Assembly (NCBI RefSeq): GCF_025950095.1
Contig: NZ_JAPDDR010000005.1
Span: forward strand, 186,001-250,000
Source: Luteolibacter rhizosphaerae
GTDB taxonomy: Bacteria > Verrucomicrobiota > Verrucomicrobiia > Verrucomicrobiales > Akkermansiaceae
Length of the DNA stretch: 64,000 nucleotides
Direction: 5' to 3'
Position numbers and translations under genes: made by a program. The notes beneath the pieces were generated by a model that saw nothing but the letters and a program-made list of their open reading frames with translations, did no database searches and was not told the DNA's origin. Positions 17,792 through 26,425 of this stretch are shown here, piece after piece (position 1 is the first letter of the stretch; the number at the start of each line of letters is the position of its first letter).

Positions 17792-18198
17792 AGTGCCATC
17801 GCCTGCTCGCGCAGCTTCTTGGGCTGGAAGGGCAGGATGAAGGCGTCGTCGAAGTCGAAGGCACCGACGAAGTCCTCGCGGGTGTCGCTCTCCTGACGAC
17901 CGAACATCTGCTCCTCGATGAGGTGGAAGACCATCTCGCCGATGTCCTTGCTTTCGCGCAGGCCCCACTCGGTCATCAGGGTGGCGGCCATCGGGCCGAA
18001 CTCCTGGATCGCGAGGTCACGGAAGCCTTCGCAAAGCTCGACTCCGGAGACATGCCGACCTTCACCGTTGTTGGTATCCGCCGCCCGTTTCAGGGTGAAA
18101 TCGAGCGCCTCCTTCAGAAAAAGGTAGGCAAGGGGATCGTAGCGCTTGTCGCGCTTGAGAATCGATTCGACTGCTTGCTCGAACTGGAGGGCCTTCAT
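17788..18198 (-). CDS. TIGR04138 (Minf_1886-type) Planctomycete/Verrucomicrobia-restricted protein
   Basis: A 136-residue protein from the ATG at 18198 (MKALQFEQAVESILKRDKRY). It has the features of the PVC-restricted family: DPLAYLFLKEALDFTLKRAA, HVSGVELCEGFRDLAIQEFG, LMTEWGLRESKDIGEMVFHL and a terminal FDFDDAFILPFQP. The function is not known. The upstream in-frame ATG at 18264 adds 22 residues without conservation. It is followed by the HEAT-like gene with overlapping stop and start. Confidence 0.8.
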   Translation of the reverse strand: MKALQFEQAVESILKRDKRYDPLAYLFLKEALDFTLKRAADTNNGEGRHVSGVELCEGFRDLAIQEFGPMAATLMTEWGLRESKDIGEMVFHLIEEQMFGRQESDTREDFVGAFDFDDAFILPFQPKKLREQAMAL

Positions 18199-18296
18199 CC
18201 GCCACGGAGAATGCCTGTTGGAAAGCCGCTCGTCAAAGCTGTTAGCGGGATATACGGGAATCACCCCATTCCCGCCGGGACGGGGATCGGTTAGTG

Positions 18297-18323
18297 GGCC
18301 GGGTCCCGGGTAGGGACCGGGCC
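18297..18323 (-). terminator. Possible terminator hairpin
   Basis: An 11-bp stem with one mismatch (18297-18307 with 18313-18323) and a 5-nt loop lies 22 bp past the stop of the lipoprotein gene. There is no T-tract on either side, so the assignment is weak. Confidence 0.3.
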
Positions 18324-18344
18324 TGAAATCCGGTCGCCGTGCGC

Positions 18345-18656
18345 TTACTCTTCGCGGAGCTTGTCAGCGGCGTTGTCAAGAGCGTCGGCGGCCTTGTCCT
18401 TGGCGTCTTCGCCGGCGGCTTTCACCTTGTCGGCGGCGTCGGCCCCGGCCGCCTTGGCATCGGCAGCGGCGTTCTTGACCGCCTTCTCGGCATCCTCGAT
18501 GCCGGCCTTGGCGTCCTTCTTGGCTTCCTCCATCTTGGCCTCGGCGTCTTTCTTGGCCTGTTCGATTTTGGCCTCTGCATCGGCCTTTTCCTTCTCGCTA
18601 CAGGCTGAGAAGGCGAGAGGAAGTGCCGCGAGGGCGAGAAGTTGGTGGATCTTCAT
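18345..18656 (-). CDS. Small alanine/lysine-rich helical lipoprotein
   Basis: A 103-residue protein with a lipoprotein signal peptide (lipobox LAFSAC, cysteine at residue 19). The rest is one long amphipathic helix of 11-residue-like repeats rich in A, K, D and E (EAKIEQAKKDAEAKMEEAKK, AADKVKAAGEDAKDKAADAL), similar to LEA or apolipoprotein-like repeats. It probably sits in the outer membrane and may shield membrane or wall under stress. Such sequences are low complexity, so homology cannot be judged from composition alone. Confidence 0.72.
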   Translation of the reverse strand: MKIHQLLALAALPLAFSACSEKEKADAEAKIEQAKKDAEAKMEEAKKDAKAGIEDAEKAVKNAAADAKAAGADAADKVKAAGEDAKDKAADALDNAADKLREE

Positions 18657-18781
18657 GGCTGGTATCTTTGGTTTCTTGGGTTACTGGCCCGCCGCTTTGC
18701 GGACCGGCAACTGGAGAATCTAACATCATTTTCCCGCGGGTCAAACTGGCGAATTCCTGCGGATTGTAGCAGCTTGGGCGC

Positions 18782-18952
18782 ATGGATACCGTGCTGGTGC
18801 AGTGCCCGACCTGTTTCGAGAGCTTCGAGGTGGTGATGCCCTCGCCCGACGAGTTGCCGACGGAGGTGGACTACGACTGCGAGATCTGCTGCCGCCCGAT
18901 GATCATCGTGTTCGATGAGTCGGGGGCATTTGCCCGGGGTCTCGGAGATTAG
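18782..18952 (+). CDS. CPXCG-motif small zinc-ribbon protein
   Basis: A 56-residue protein, MDTVLVQCPTCFESFEVVMP onward, ending in GLGD. It has two cysteine pairs, CPTC near residue 8 and CEICC near residue 36, the zinc-ribbon layout of CPXCG-type small proteins, and a run of acidic residues between them. The ATG is at 18782 and the TAG at 18950-18952, 27 bp before the glycosyltransferase ATG on the same strand. The function of the family is unknown; binding of one zinc ion is expected. Confidence 0.75.
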   Translation: MDTVLVQCPTCFESFEVVMPSPDELPTEVDYDCEICCRPMIIVFDESGAFARGLGD

Positions 18953-18979
18953 TTGAAACTTGCTGATAACCATCGATTC

Positions 18980-19984
18980 ATGCCGAAGATTTCGATCGTC
19001 ATGCCCTTCCGGAACTCCGCGGCGACGCTGCCGGAGGCGCTGGCGAGCGTGCGGGCCCAGACCTTCAGGGACTGGGAGCTGCTGGCGGTGGATGACCGCT
19101 CGACGGATGATTCGGCGGCAATCGTCGCGGCGGTGGCGGCCGGGGACGGGCGGGTGACGCTTCTCGCGAACAAATCCTCCCGCGGGGTGGTGGGTGCTTC
19201 GGAGACCGCCGGATGGTCGGCAAAGGGGGCTTGGCTGGCGCGGATGGATTCGGATGACATCAGCCACCCCGAACGGCTGGCGTGGCAGTGGCGGATGACG
19301 GAGGAGCGTCCGGAGCTGGATGTGATCGGCTGCGGCGTGGAGATTCTCACCCCGCTCGGCGATGGCATGGCGCGGCATGTGGACTGGGTAAACTCGCTCC
19401 AAGGCTCGCGTGAGATCGCGAATGCCCGCTTCATCGAGAACCCCTTGGTGCACCCCAGTGCCCTGATGCGGAAGTCCGCGATTGCGAAGGCCGGCGGCTA
19501 TCGCGAGGTGCCTTGGGCGGAGGATCACGACCTATGGCTGCGCTTGCTGGAGGGCGGCTCGATCTTCGGCAAGGTTTCGGAAACACTGCTGCAGTGGCGG
19601 GATTCCCCGGGACGGCTGACGCGCAACGATCCGCGCTATGGCGATACCTTCCGGAACAAGATGCGGGCGCACTTCCTGGCACGGATGACGCGGGTGAAGG
19701 AGAGCGGCGTGGTTGTAGCGGGTGCGGGCCCTATCGGCAAAGCGATCGCGCAGGAGCTGCTGATGCGCGGGATCGCGGTGAAGGGTTTCTTCGAAGTCCA
19801 CCCGCGTCGGATCGGCGAGAAGATCCACGGCGCGGAGGTGAAGGGGCTCGATGAATTCGGCCAGCAATGGCGCGAGGCGGTGCTGCTTTCGGCGGTGGGG
19901 GTGCCAGGCGCGCGGGAAGATATCAGCCGGATGGCGCTGGAGCAGGGTAGGGAGGATGGCGTCGATTTCTGGGCGCTGTGCTGA
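18980..19984 (+). CDS. GT2 glycosyltransferase fused to a C-terminal Rossmann (PglD/NeuD N-domain-like) domain
   Basis: A 334-residue protein. Residues 1-230 are a GT-A fold family 2 glycosyltransferase: ISIVMPFRNSAATLPEALAS, ELLAVDDRSTDDSAAIVAAV, a DxD-type motif in WLARMDSDDISHPERL, and the acceptor-side ED of EVPWAEDHDLWLRLLEGGS. From about residue 245, GVVVAGAGPIGKAIAQELLM is a glycine-rich dinucleotide-type Rossmann motif followed by GIAVKGFFEVHPRRIGEKIH and LLSAVGVPGARED, which resemble the N-terminal domain of PglD/NeuD acetyltransferases. The acetyltransferase beta-helix itself is absent. The sugar and acceptor are unknown. The upstream TTG at 18953 is not needed. Confidence 0.8.
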   Translation: MPKISIVMPFRNSAATLPEALASVRAQTFRDWELLAVDDRSTDDSAAIVAAVAAGDGRVTLLANKSSRGVVGASETAGWSAKGAWLARMDSDDISHPERLAWQWRMTEERPELDVIGCGVEILTPLGDGMARHVDWVNSLQGSREIANARFIENPLVHPSALMRKSAIAKAGGYREVPWAEDHDLWLRLLEGGSIFGKVSETLLQWRDSPGRLTRNDPRYGDTFRNKMRAHFLARMTRVKESGVVVAGAGPIGKAIAQELLMRGIAVKGFFEVHPRRIGEKIHGAEVKGLDEFGQQWREAVLLSAVGVPGAREDISRMALEQGREDGVDFWALC

Positions 19985-20053
19985 AAAACCTCTCCTCGGA
20001 AGAAATCATCCGATTCGTGTCACACTCCCGGGCCCTGCCTCGTCAGGGCGGTG

Positions 20054-20848
20054 ATGAGTACGAACAACAATGCCTCTGGAAGTGACAGGATCCTGAAGAT
20101 CGTGGTGATCGGCGGGACCGGGCTGATCGGGAAGAAGGTGGTGAGAAGCCTGCTCGATCTCGGCCATAATGCGATCGCGGCTTCTCCGTCCACCGGGGTG
20201 AATACGATCAGCGGTGAAGGCCTCGCGGAAGCGATGGCCGGTGCGGATGTGGTGGTCGATGTGGCGAATGCACCCTTCTTCGAGAATCAGGCGGTGCTCG
20301 AGTTCTTCCAGATCGCGGGCAAGAACATCGTGGCGGCGGAGACCGCTGCGGGCGTGAAGCATCACGTGGCGCTCTCGGTGGTGGGCACCGACCGCTTGCC
20401 GGATAGCGGCTACTTCCTTGCGAAGCTGGAGCAGGAGAAGGGGATCAAGGAAGGCGGCATTCCGTTCACGATCGTGCGTGCCACCCAGTTCTTCGAGTTC
20501 GTCGGGGCTATCGCCCAAGCGGCCACCCGAGAGGATGTGGTGCGGGTCTCGCCGGCGCTCTTCCAGCCGATCGCGGCGGATGACGTGGCAGCGGCGGTGG
20601 TGGATGCCGCGCTGGGGGCACCGCTCAATGGCATCAGTGAAGTGGCAGGTCCGGAGAAGATCGGTCTCGCTGCGCTGGTCCGCCGTCATCTGGAGGCGAC
20701 GGGAGACAAGCGCGAGGTGATCGAGGACCTGCAGGCCGGATACTTCGGCACCTTCGTGGACGACACGTCACTCACCCCCGGAGCAAATCCCCGGCTTGGG
20801 TCGATCCGCTACGACGAGTGGTTGAGCCAAGCACTGGCGGCCCGCTGA
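20054..20848 (+). CDS. NmrA-like NAD(P)-binding SDR-family protein
   Basis: A 264-residue Rossmann protein. The dinucleotide loop is IVVIGGTGLIGKKVVRSLLD (GxxGxxG) near the N-terminus, followed by GLAEAMAGADVVVDVANAPF and VALSVVGTDRLPDSGYFLAK; the tyrosine-lysine pair in YFLAK is the atypical-SDR position. This is the NmrA/NAD(P)H-binding group common as a stress-linked reductase. The ATG at 20054 is preceded in frame by GTG at 20051. It is followed 29 bp later by the cupin gene on the same strand; the pair is probably co-transcribed. Confidence 0.84.
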   Translation: MSTNNNASGSDRILKIVVIGGTGLIGKKVVRSLLDLGHNAIAASPSTGVNTISGEGLAEAMAGADVVVDVANAPFFENQAVLEFFQIAGKNIVAAETAAGVKHHVALSVVGTDRLPDSGYFLAKLEQEKGIKEGGIPFTIVRATQFFEFVGAIAQAATREDVVRVSPALFQPIAADDVAAAVVDAALGAPLNGISEVAGPEKIGLAALVRRHLEATGDKREVIEDLQAGYFGTFVDDTSLTPGANPRLGSIRYDEWLSQALAAR

Positions 20849-20877
20849 TCCGGAAATTCACCATCTAACAAAACATC

Positions 20878-21288
20878 ATGAAGACCCCAATTCGTATCCA
20901 CATTCTCGCCCTCGCATCCTTCGGGCTCTCCACCGCGGCGGAAGAGCCGGTGAAGATCACCGAGATCTTCAAGCGCGAGCATCCCGATCAAGCGGACAAG
21001 GAGATCCTGGTCAAACGCATCGAGCTCCAGCCCGGCGCAGAAGCTCCGCCGCACGTGCACCCGGGGATGGTGACCGGCTATGTGGAGAGCGGGAAGCTGG
21101 AGTTCCAGCTGAAGGGCGGGCCGCTGCTGAAGTTGAAGACGGGCGACACCTTCTTCGAACCGGCGGGGAGCCATCACATGGTGGCGAAGAATCCGGATAA
21201 CGCGACCAAGACGGTGATCATCGCCTTCGTCGTGAATCCGAAGGGCGCGCCGCTCTCCACACCGCTGGAGAACACCGGATCGCACTGA
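20878..21288 (+). CDS. Exported cupin-domain protein
   Basis: A 136-residue protein with a short signal peptide (HILALASFGLSTAAEEP) and a single cupin barrel. Motif 1 is LQPGAEAPPHVHPGMVTGYV with the metal-binding HxH and E; motif 2 is GDTFFEPAGSHHMVAKNPDN with its histidine. It should bind a divalent metal in the periplasm; the substrate is unknown. It is the last gene of the plus-strand unit before the terminator at 21309-21338. Confidence 0.84.
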   Translation: MKTPIRIHILALASFGLSTAAEEPVKITEIFKREHPDQADKEILVKRIELQPGAEAPPHVHPGMVTGYVESGKLEFQLKGGPLLKLKTGDTFFEPAGSHHMVAKNPDNATKTVIIAFVVNPKGAPLSTPLENTGSH

Positions 21289-21308
21289 GGGCTTCCCACC
21301 CCGAAACG

Positions 21309-21338
21309 AAGAAGGCCGGGCAAATGCCCGGCCTTCTT
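21309..21338. terminator. Bidirectional Rho-independent terminator
   Basis: A perfect 13-bp stem (AAGAAGGCCGGGC at 21309-21321 with 21326-21338) and an AAAT loop lies between the convergent cupin gene and the 21376-23631 gene. The A/T-rich ends of the stem serve as short U-tracts in both directions. Confidence 0.82.
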
Positions 21339-21375
21339 GTGAATGTGAATCCGCTGAAGCGGACGGTTCCGGCGC

Positions 21376-23631
21376 TTACTTGCCGGCCTTGCGATAGGTG
21401 CCGTAGTAGTCGCCCTTGATGACCTCGCCGTCCTTGTCCTCGAGATCCCAGGAGACCTTGAGCTGGTCGGAAGGCTTGTGGCCGTCCAGATCGAGTTCTA
21501 CGGACTGGCCGTCCTTGGAGAGGCGCGCGGCCTTGATCTCGATCTTGTCGTGGTTGCTGGGGCGGATTTCCTTTTCCAGCGCGACCTTCTCGGCATCGCG
21601 GTCGGGCTTGTCCACGGAGAACTCGCCGGAGCCGTATTGCGGGCCGCGCACGTAGTTCCAGCGCTCGGCGCTGTAGCTTTCCAGATCGGCGGCCAGCTCG
21701 GCATCCACGGATTGCTCGAAGTGGATGCGCACGCCGGTCTTGGTGAGTTCCACCTTGTCCGGGATCGGCACGGTCACGCCCTTGTTGTAGCGGACGCGCT
21801 GGAAGGAGGTCTCGGCTGCGGCATTGGTCTGCCAGCCGCGGAGACCGCAGACGAAGAGCGAGCCATCCTTGTGGAAGCGGGCGCGCATGGCGGAGGAGCC
21901 CAGGCTCACCGGCAGCTTCACCACGCCGCCTTGCATGGAGCCATCGGCAGCGGGGGAGAAGAGCACGCGGTAGAGCGCGGATTGACCGTAGGAAAGGTGG
22001 ATGAGTTCACCCGGCTTCAGGCCGAAGTCCACGCCTTCCGGCACCCAGACCTGGGAGCCGCCGGAGTTGTCCACTTCCATCGGCAGGTAGCAGAGCGGCT
22101 CGTGGAAGGGCTTCTTCACATCGTGCTTGCTGGGCTCGGTGCCGAGGAAGACGGGAGCCTGCTTGGGCGTGAAGTAGTTGATCTTGCAGCGCGGCTGCCA
22201 GGTGCCTTCGTTCTCGCCGGTGGTGATCTCACCGTTCGGGCCCACGGCCATGCCGCCGGGAGCGCGCAGGCCGGTCGCGATGACCTGATACTTCGAGCCG
22301 TCCGGGGAGATCTTCAGGATCGTGCCGTGGTGCGGGTAGATGGTGTCGAAGCCGCGACCACCGCCGCGGACCGGGGAGGCCTTGCAGGTGTAGAAGTTAC
22401 CGGCCTTGTCGGTTTGCAGTTCGAAAGCGAACTCGTGGAAGTTCGGCGAGACGGCTTCATCGCGGAAGAAGGCTTCGAAGCGGTCGGCTTCGCCGTCCTT
22501 GTTCAGGTCGTGCAGCTTGGTGATCTGGTCGCGGCCGTGAACCATCACGACGCCATCGACGACCTTCAGGCCGAGCGGCTCGAAGAGGCCGGAGGCGAAG
22601 CGCTTCCAGGTGAACTTGCTCCAGTCGCCCTTCAGGCCGGAGACGGTCCAGACGTCGCCGTTCCAGGTGCAGATCGCGGCGGTGTCTTCATCGATGAAGT
22701 CGAAGCCGCTGAAGCGGATGTTCGACTTCCACGGATTGTTCTCCGGCAGGCCGATGCTGTCGGTGACCCAGGCGGCTTCCTTGTCGGAGGAAGTGTTGCC
22801 GGTGGTGGTGATGGCGTCCTTCCAGATGCCCTCGCCGCCCTTGGTGTGGGCGGCCAGATCCACGGGCTCGGCCGCGGCGGCCTTGCCACCCTTGGCGTAG
22901 GTGATGGTGAAGGTGGTGGGAGCGTTCGCGGCGGAGAGCTTCGCGACCAGGCCTTCCTTGCCCTTCGAGAGGGTCACGCCCTTACCGCCCACGGCGACCG
23001 TCACGCCACCGGCCAGCTCGGCCTCGGTGTTGCTCGCGGAAGTGGCTTCGCCACCGGCGATGAAGCTGAGGGCGCCCTTGTGCGGGGCGACCTGGAACTG
23101 GCGGGTCACGCCGTTCGGGGCGGAGGCGAAGGATTCGTAGATCAGCGCGCCGTTCACTTCGTAGGCGAGCACGATCTTCTTGCCGTCGCGGTAGTGGCCC
23201 TTGAATTTCGCGTGCTCGAGGTTGCCCCAGCCGTGGAGATCCTTGGAGCGCTTGTCGGCGAAGTTGCCGGAATTGTCCGCCCAGCCGGGACCGGCGGCGG
23301 TGGTGAAGAAGCCGTTCTCGCCTTCATTGGCGATGCGCACGAGCTTGCCGTGATCGCCGGTCCAAGGGGTGCCGCCCCAGTGGACGAAGCCCTTGTAGAT
23401 GGACACGACGCGCAGCGTCTCGGTGTCGAAGAGGGCGTGCATGTCTCCACCCACGTCGATGAGGATGCCCTTGACCGCGGCTGCCTGCTCCTTGCCATCA
23501 ATTGTCGCGGCGAAGGTGTTGCTCCATGCGGGGCCGATTTGCATTTCCTCGAACCACTTCTGCCCGTAAGCGGGCACAGCGGTGGCGAGGGCCAAGGTGG
23601 TCAGGATGGTGCGCATGGATGCGTGATTCAT
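21376..23631 (-). CDS. DUF6797-type exported glucose/sorbosone-dehydrogenase-like protein
   Basis: A 751-residue secreted protein from the ATG at 23631 (AAGAGAAA upstream): signal peptide (MRTILTTLALATAVPAYGQK). An N-terminal DUF6797-like domain (residues 25-270) includes VGGDMHALFDTETLRVVSIY and KFKGHYRDGKKIVLAYEVNG. A six-bladed propeller of the glucose/sorbosone dehydrogenase type (about residues 320-640) includes KLHDLNKDGEADRFEAFFRD, a Ca-binding-like loop, and GLRAPGGMAVGPNGEITTGE. A final beta domain closes the protein. This combination is typical of Verrucomicrobia and Planctomycetes; the substrate is unknown. Unlike many relatives it has no CxxCH haem site. ATG at 23616 is an alternative. 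Confidence 0.78.
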   Translation of the reverse strand: MNHASMRTILTTLALATAVPAYGQKWFEEMQIGPAWSNTFAATIDGKEQAAAVKGILIDVGGDMHALFDTETLRVVSIYKGFVHWGGTPWTGDHGKLVRIANEGENGFFTTAAGPGWADNSGNFADKRSKDLHGWGNLEHAKFKGHYRDGKKIVLAYEVNGALIYESFASAPNGVTRQFQVAPHKGALSFIAGGEATSASNTEAELAGGVTVAVGGKGVTLSKGKEGLVAKLSAANAPTTFTITYAKGGKAAAAEPVDLAAHTKGGEGIWKDAITTTGNTSSDKEAAWVTDSIGLPENNPWKSNIRFSGFDFIDEDTAAICTWNGDVWTVSGLKGDWSKFTWKRFASGLFEPLGLKVVDGVVMVHGRDQITKLHDLNKDGEADRFEAFFRDEAVSPNFHEFAFELQTDKAGNFYTCKASPVRGGGRGFDTIYPHHGTILKISPDGSKYQVIATGLRAPGGMAVGPNGEITTGENEGTWQPRCKINYFTPKQAPVFLGTEPSKHDVKKPFHEPLCYLPMEVDNSGGSQVWVPEGVDFGLKPGELIHLSYGQSALYRVLFSPAADGSMQGGVVKLPVSLGSSAMRARFHKDGSLFVCGLRGWQTNAAAETSFQRVRYNKGVTVPIPDKVELTKTGVRIHFEQSVDAELAADLESYSAERWNYVRGPQYGSGEFSVDKPDRDAEKVALEKEIRPSNHDKIEIKAARLSKDGQSVELDLDGHKPSDQLKVSWDLEDKDGEVIKGDYYGTYRKAGK

Positions 23632-23949
23632 GATTTCTCTTCGATGGGGTGCCGGTGGGCGTGCCTTATACGCAACAGAACGGGGGGTAGGTTTACACAA
23701 AATCGTGTCTGTTTTTTATAAGGAATGCGTTTGAAAGACGGGGCTGAGGATCGTGCCGGGAGCGAGTCCGGGCCGGAACCCGTGTTTGAATCGCCCCCCC
23801 GCCGGTGAAACTCTCCTCCCGCTGACGGACTGAGAGCGTTCCGGCGGCCCGGTTCTTTCTTAGATAACGCGTCAGGTCCACGGGCAAATGTGCCGCGGGA
23901 TCGAAAAGCCGGGTAACGAAACGGCCCTTTTTGGATATATCGGTCTAAC

Positions 23950-25155
23950 ATGTTTTCCCGGAAATACCTCCTGCTTTCCGCTGCCGGGATCCTCGGGGCC
24001 GCCATTTGGATCGGCTACCGCGCGGAGTGCCGGGTGATGGATTCGGCGGGGAACAAGCCGCTCACGGTGCAGTCCGTGGTGCGGCGGGTCACGGCACCTA
24101 GGGAGCAGATCGCACGGATCGACCGGCTCAACCGCCTGCGCCACACGGCAGGTCGCAGCCAGCCGAGCCCGCGGGAGAAGGCCGAGGCATGGCAGATCAT
24201 CCGCGAGATGAGGCTGGAGGATGTGAAGGCCAGCCTGGCGGAGATCCCCCCGGAGTCCGTATATCCGGCGAACCGGATGCTGGTGGAGATGCTCTTCAGC
24301 CGCTGGGCGCAGCTCGATCCGGAAGAGGCGGCACGAACCGCGATGGAGCCTCCCTATAAGGAGCAATTCGCGCCGATCCGGGCGGTGGCCGCGCAGTGGG
24401 GCTCGCGTGATCCGATCGCGGCCCTGCGTTGGGCGGGGACGCATCCTACGCCCGGCGTGGCAACGAATCTGATCAGCGAATCCGCCGGCAGAAGTCTGGC
24501 GATGCAGAATGCGGAGACCGCGATCCAGACCGTGGCGACGGAATTTCCTTATGCGCTGTATGCGGTCGTCGAGACCTTGTCCCGCCGCGGCGACGTGGGT
24601 GATGAGGTCCGACGGAGGCATCTGGCCGCACTTCGTAAGAACGGCAGCTTGGTTTCGACCTATCTCGAAGGCTTGATCAACCGCTCCACGGTGCAGGATC
24701 CGGAGAAGCGGGAGAAGATGATTGCCTTGGCGGAAAGCGCCGGAATCGGAGGCGAGCTCATCCAGGAGTTCCGCATGGATATCGAGCGCCGCAGCCAGAT
24801 CACGGACTACACGCAGATGACGGAGGGCCTGCTCGGGCCGGGGAGTTCCGCCGCTTTGGAAACGCAGCGGGATCGCTATCGCCAATGGGTTTCCATCGAT
24901 TCGGAAAAGGCGCTCGCCTGGGTGCAGAAGTCCGGGCGCGAGGACCTGATCGTGGAGCAGGTCAAAAGCCGTGCCGGGGAGATGCTCCTCTCGTCGTGGC
25001 AGCCCGGCGATAGCTCCGCCTCCTTTTGGGAGACGAACGTGCGGGGTCAATACGAGGCCTGGAGCAAGCACGATGCCGCTGCGGCGGAAGCCTGGCTGCA
25101 GACCATGCCGCTGGACATGCGCCAATTCCTCACGTCCCATGATGCCCGTCGCTGA
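23950..25155 (+). CDS. Lineage-specific membrane-anchored helical protein, paralog 1 of 3
   Basis: A 401-residue protein with an N-terminal membrane anchor (YLLLSAAGILGAAIWIGYRA) and a long helical periplasmic part with TPR-like short repeats (QLDPEEAARTAMEPPYKEQF, SRDPIAALRWAGTHPTPGVA, DAAAAEAWLQTMPLDMRQFL). The recurring pattern is work done 'per step' of about 35 residues, each with an alanine-rich helix pair. No enzyme motif is seen. Residues 22-52 (GYRAECRVMDSAGNKPLTVQ and following) are nearly identical to paralog 2. The ATG follows TCTAAC; the same hexamer precedes paralog 2. Such families are common and uncharacterised in Verrucomicrobiaceae. Confidence 0.72.
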   Translation: MFSRKYLLLSAAGILGAAIWIGYRAECRVMDSAGNKPLTVQSVVRRVTAPREQIARIDRLNRLRHTAGRSQPSPREKAEAWQIIREMRLEDVKASLAEIPPESVYPANRMLVEMLFSRWAQLDPEEAARTAMEPPYKEQFAPIRAVAAQWGSRDPIAALRWAGTHPTPGVATNLISESAGRSLAMQNAETAIQTVATEFPYALYAVVETLSRRGDVGDEVRRRHLAALRKNGSLVSTYLEGLINRSTVQDPEKREKMIALAESAGIGGELIQEFRMDIERRSQITDYTQMTEGLLGPGSSAALETQRDRYRQWVSIDSEKALAWVQKSGREDLIVEQVKSRAGEMLLSSWQPGDSSASFWETNVRGQYEAWSKHDAAAAEAWLQTMPLDMRQFLTSHDARR

Positions 25156-25216
25156 ACGGAGTGAATTCCTGATAGCTTGGAGCCGGTCATTCTGATAAGC
25201 GATGCGTTGATCTAAC

Positions 25217-26425
25217 ATGCTCTCCCGGAAAAAACTCCTGCTGCTCTCCGCCGGCATTCTCGTCGCCGCCACTTGGATCGGCTACCGGGCGGAGTGCCGG
25301 GTGATGGATTCCGCCGGGAACAAGCCACTGACGGTGCAGTCCGTGGTGCGGCGGGTCACCGCGCCCAAGGAGCGACGGCAGACGCTGGACCGGATCAATG
25401 AGATCCGCCATCTGGTAGGACGCTTGGAGGCGAGCCCGCGGGAGGCGGCGGAGGCATGGGAGATCATCCGCGCGCTCGGGATCGAGGATGTGCAGGCCTG
25501 TCTGGCCGAGATCCCGCAGAAGCCGCAGCGTCATGTGAATGCCATGATCACCCAGATGCTCTTCCAGCGCTGGGGCCAGCTCGATCCCCAGGCGGCGGCG
25601 GAGGTGGCATCCAAGCCGCCTTACGATCAGGATTACTCGGTGATGCTCGCGATCGGGATTTCCTGGGCGGAGCGCGATGTGGAGGCCGCGCTGCGTTGGG
25701 GGAAGAGCCAGCCGGATAATACGGCGCAGAACATGATCGGGCTCACGGCGGGTCGCCTGCTGGTTCGTCAGGATCCGGAGAAGGCTTTGAGCCGGGCCTT
25801 GGCGGAGTTTCCCTTCGCCACCCACGGGGTCATCTCCGGACTGGTGTCGGAGACGGCCAACAAGGAGGAAGCCCGCCGCAAGGTCGTCACCGAACTGGCC
25901 GCCTTGGAGGAGAAGCGCTATCTGCGGAGCTACCTGTCCCAACTGGGCTGGTTCGTGGATGATAAGCCGGAGGTCCTGACGGCCTTGGTGAAAGACCTCG
26001 AGCAGGCGGGCTTGCCTGAGGCGGAGTTGAAGGAGTTCACGCAGCGCATGGAGCAACGCGTCCGCCACGGCGATTGGGAGAGATCGATCACGAATACCTT
26101 CGGCCCGGACTCGACGGCCAGCGCGGAGGAGAAGCAGCGGCTCTTCTCAAACTGGGCGACCAACCAGCCGGACAAGGCCCTCGCCTGGGCAAAAAAGCAG
26201 GGCAATCTGGAGACGCTGGCGGAGAGCGTGAGAAGGAACTCGAATAACTTGCTGCGCTCGAATTGGCAACCGGCATCCACGCCGAGCATGAACCCCTGGG
26301 AGAAGGGGATCGTGGACCAATTCCAAGCCTGGCGGGAGAGGGACACCAGCGCCGCCGACCAGTGGCTGCAGACGATGCCTTCCGATATCCGCCAACACCT
26401 TTCCCAAGATCATGCCACGCATTAA
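25217..26425 (+). CDS. Lineage-specific membrane-anchored helical protein, paralog 2 of 3
   Basis: A 402-residue paralog of the preceding gene, 61 bp downstream on the same strand. The anchor is KLLLLSAGILVAATWIGYRA; the next 30 residues match paralog 1 at almost every position, while the remaining helical repeats (QLDPQAAAEVASKPPYDQDY, ERDVEAALRWGKSQPDNTAQ, DTSAADQWLQTMPSDIRQHL) are clearly related but diverged. The end overlaps the next gene by 14 bp. Function unknown. Confidence 0.72.
   Translation: MLSRKKLLLLSAGILVAATWIGYRAECRVMDSAGNKPLTVQSVVRRVTAPKERRQTLDRINEIRHLVGRLEASPREAAEAWEIIRALGIEDVQACLAEIPQKPQRHVNAMITQMLFQRWGQLDPQAAAEVASKPPYDQDYSVMLAIGISWAERDVEAALRWGKSQPDNTAQNMIGLTAGRLLVRQDPEKALSRALAEFPFATHGVISGLVSETANKEEARRKVVTELAALEEKRYLRSYLSQLGWFVDDKPEVLTALVKDLEQAGLPEAELKEFTQRMEQRVRHGDWERSITNTFGPDSTASAEEKQRLFSNWATNQPDKALAWAKKQGNLETLAESVRRNSNNLLRSNWQPASTPSMNPWEKGIVDQFQAWRERDTSAADQWLQTMPSDIRQHLSQDHATH

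Noticed and set aside
21478-23721. A 747-codon plus-strand open frame
   Set aside because: Antisense of the dehydrogenase-like gene; composition rich in G, A, V and R and no recognised domain.
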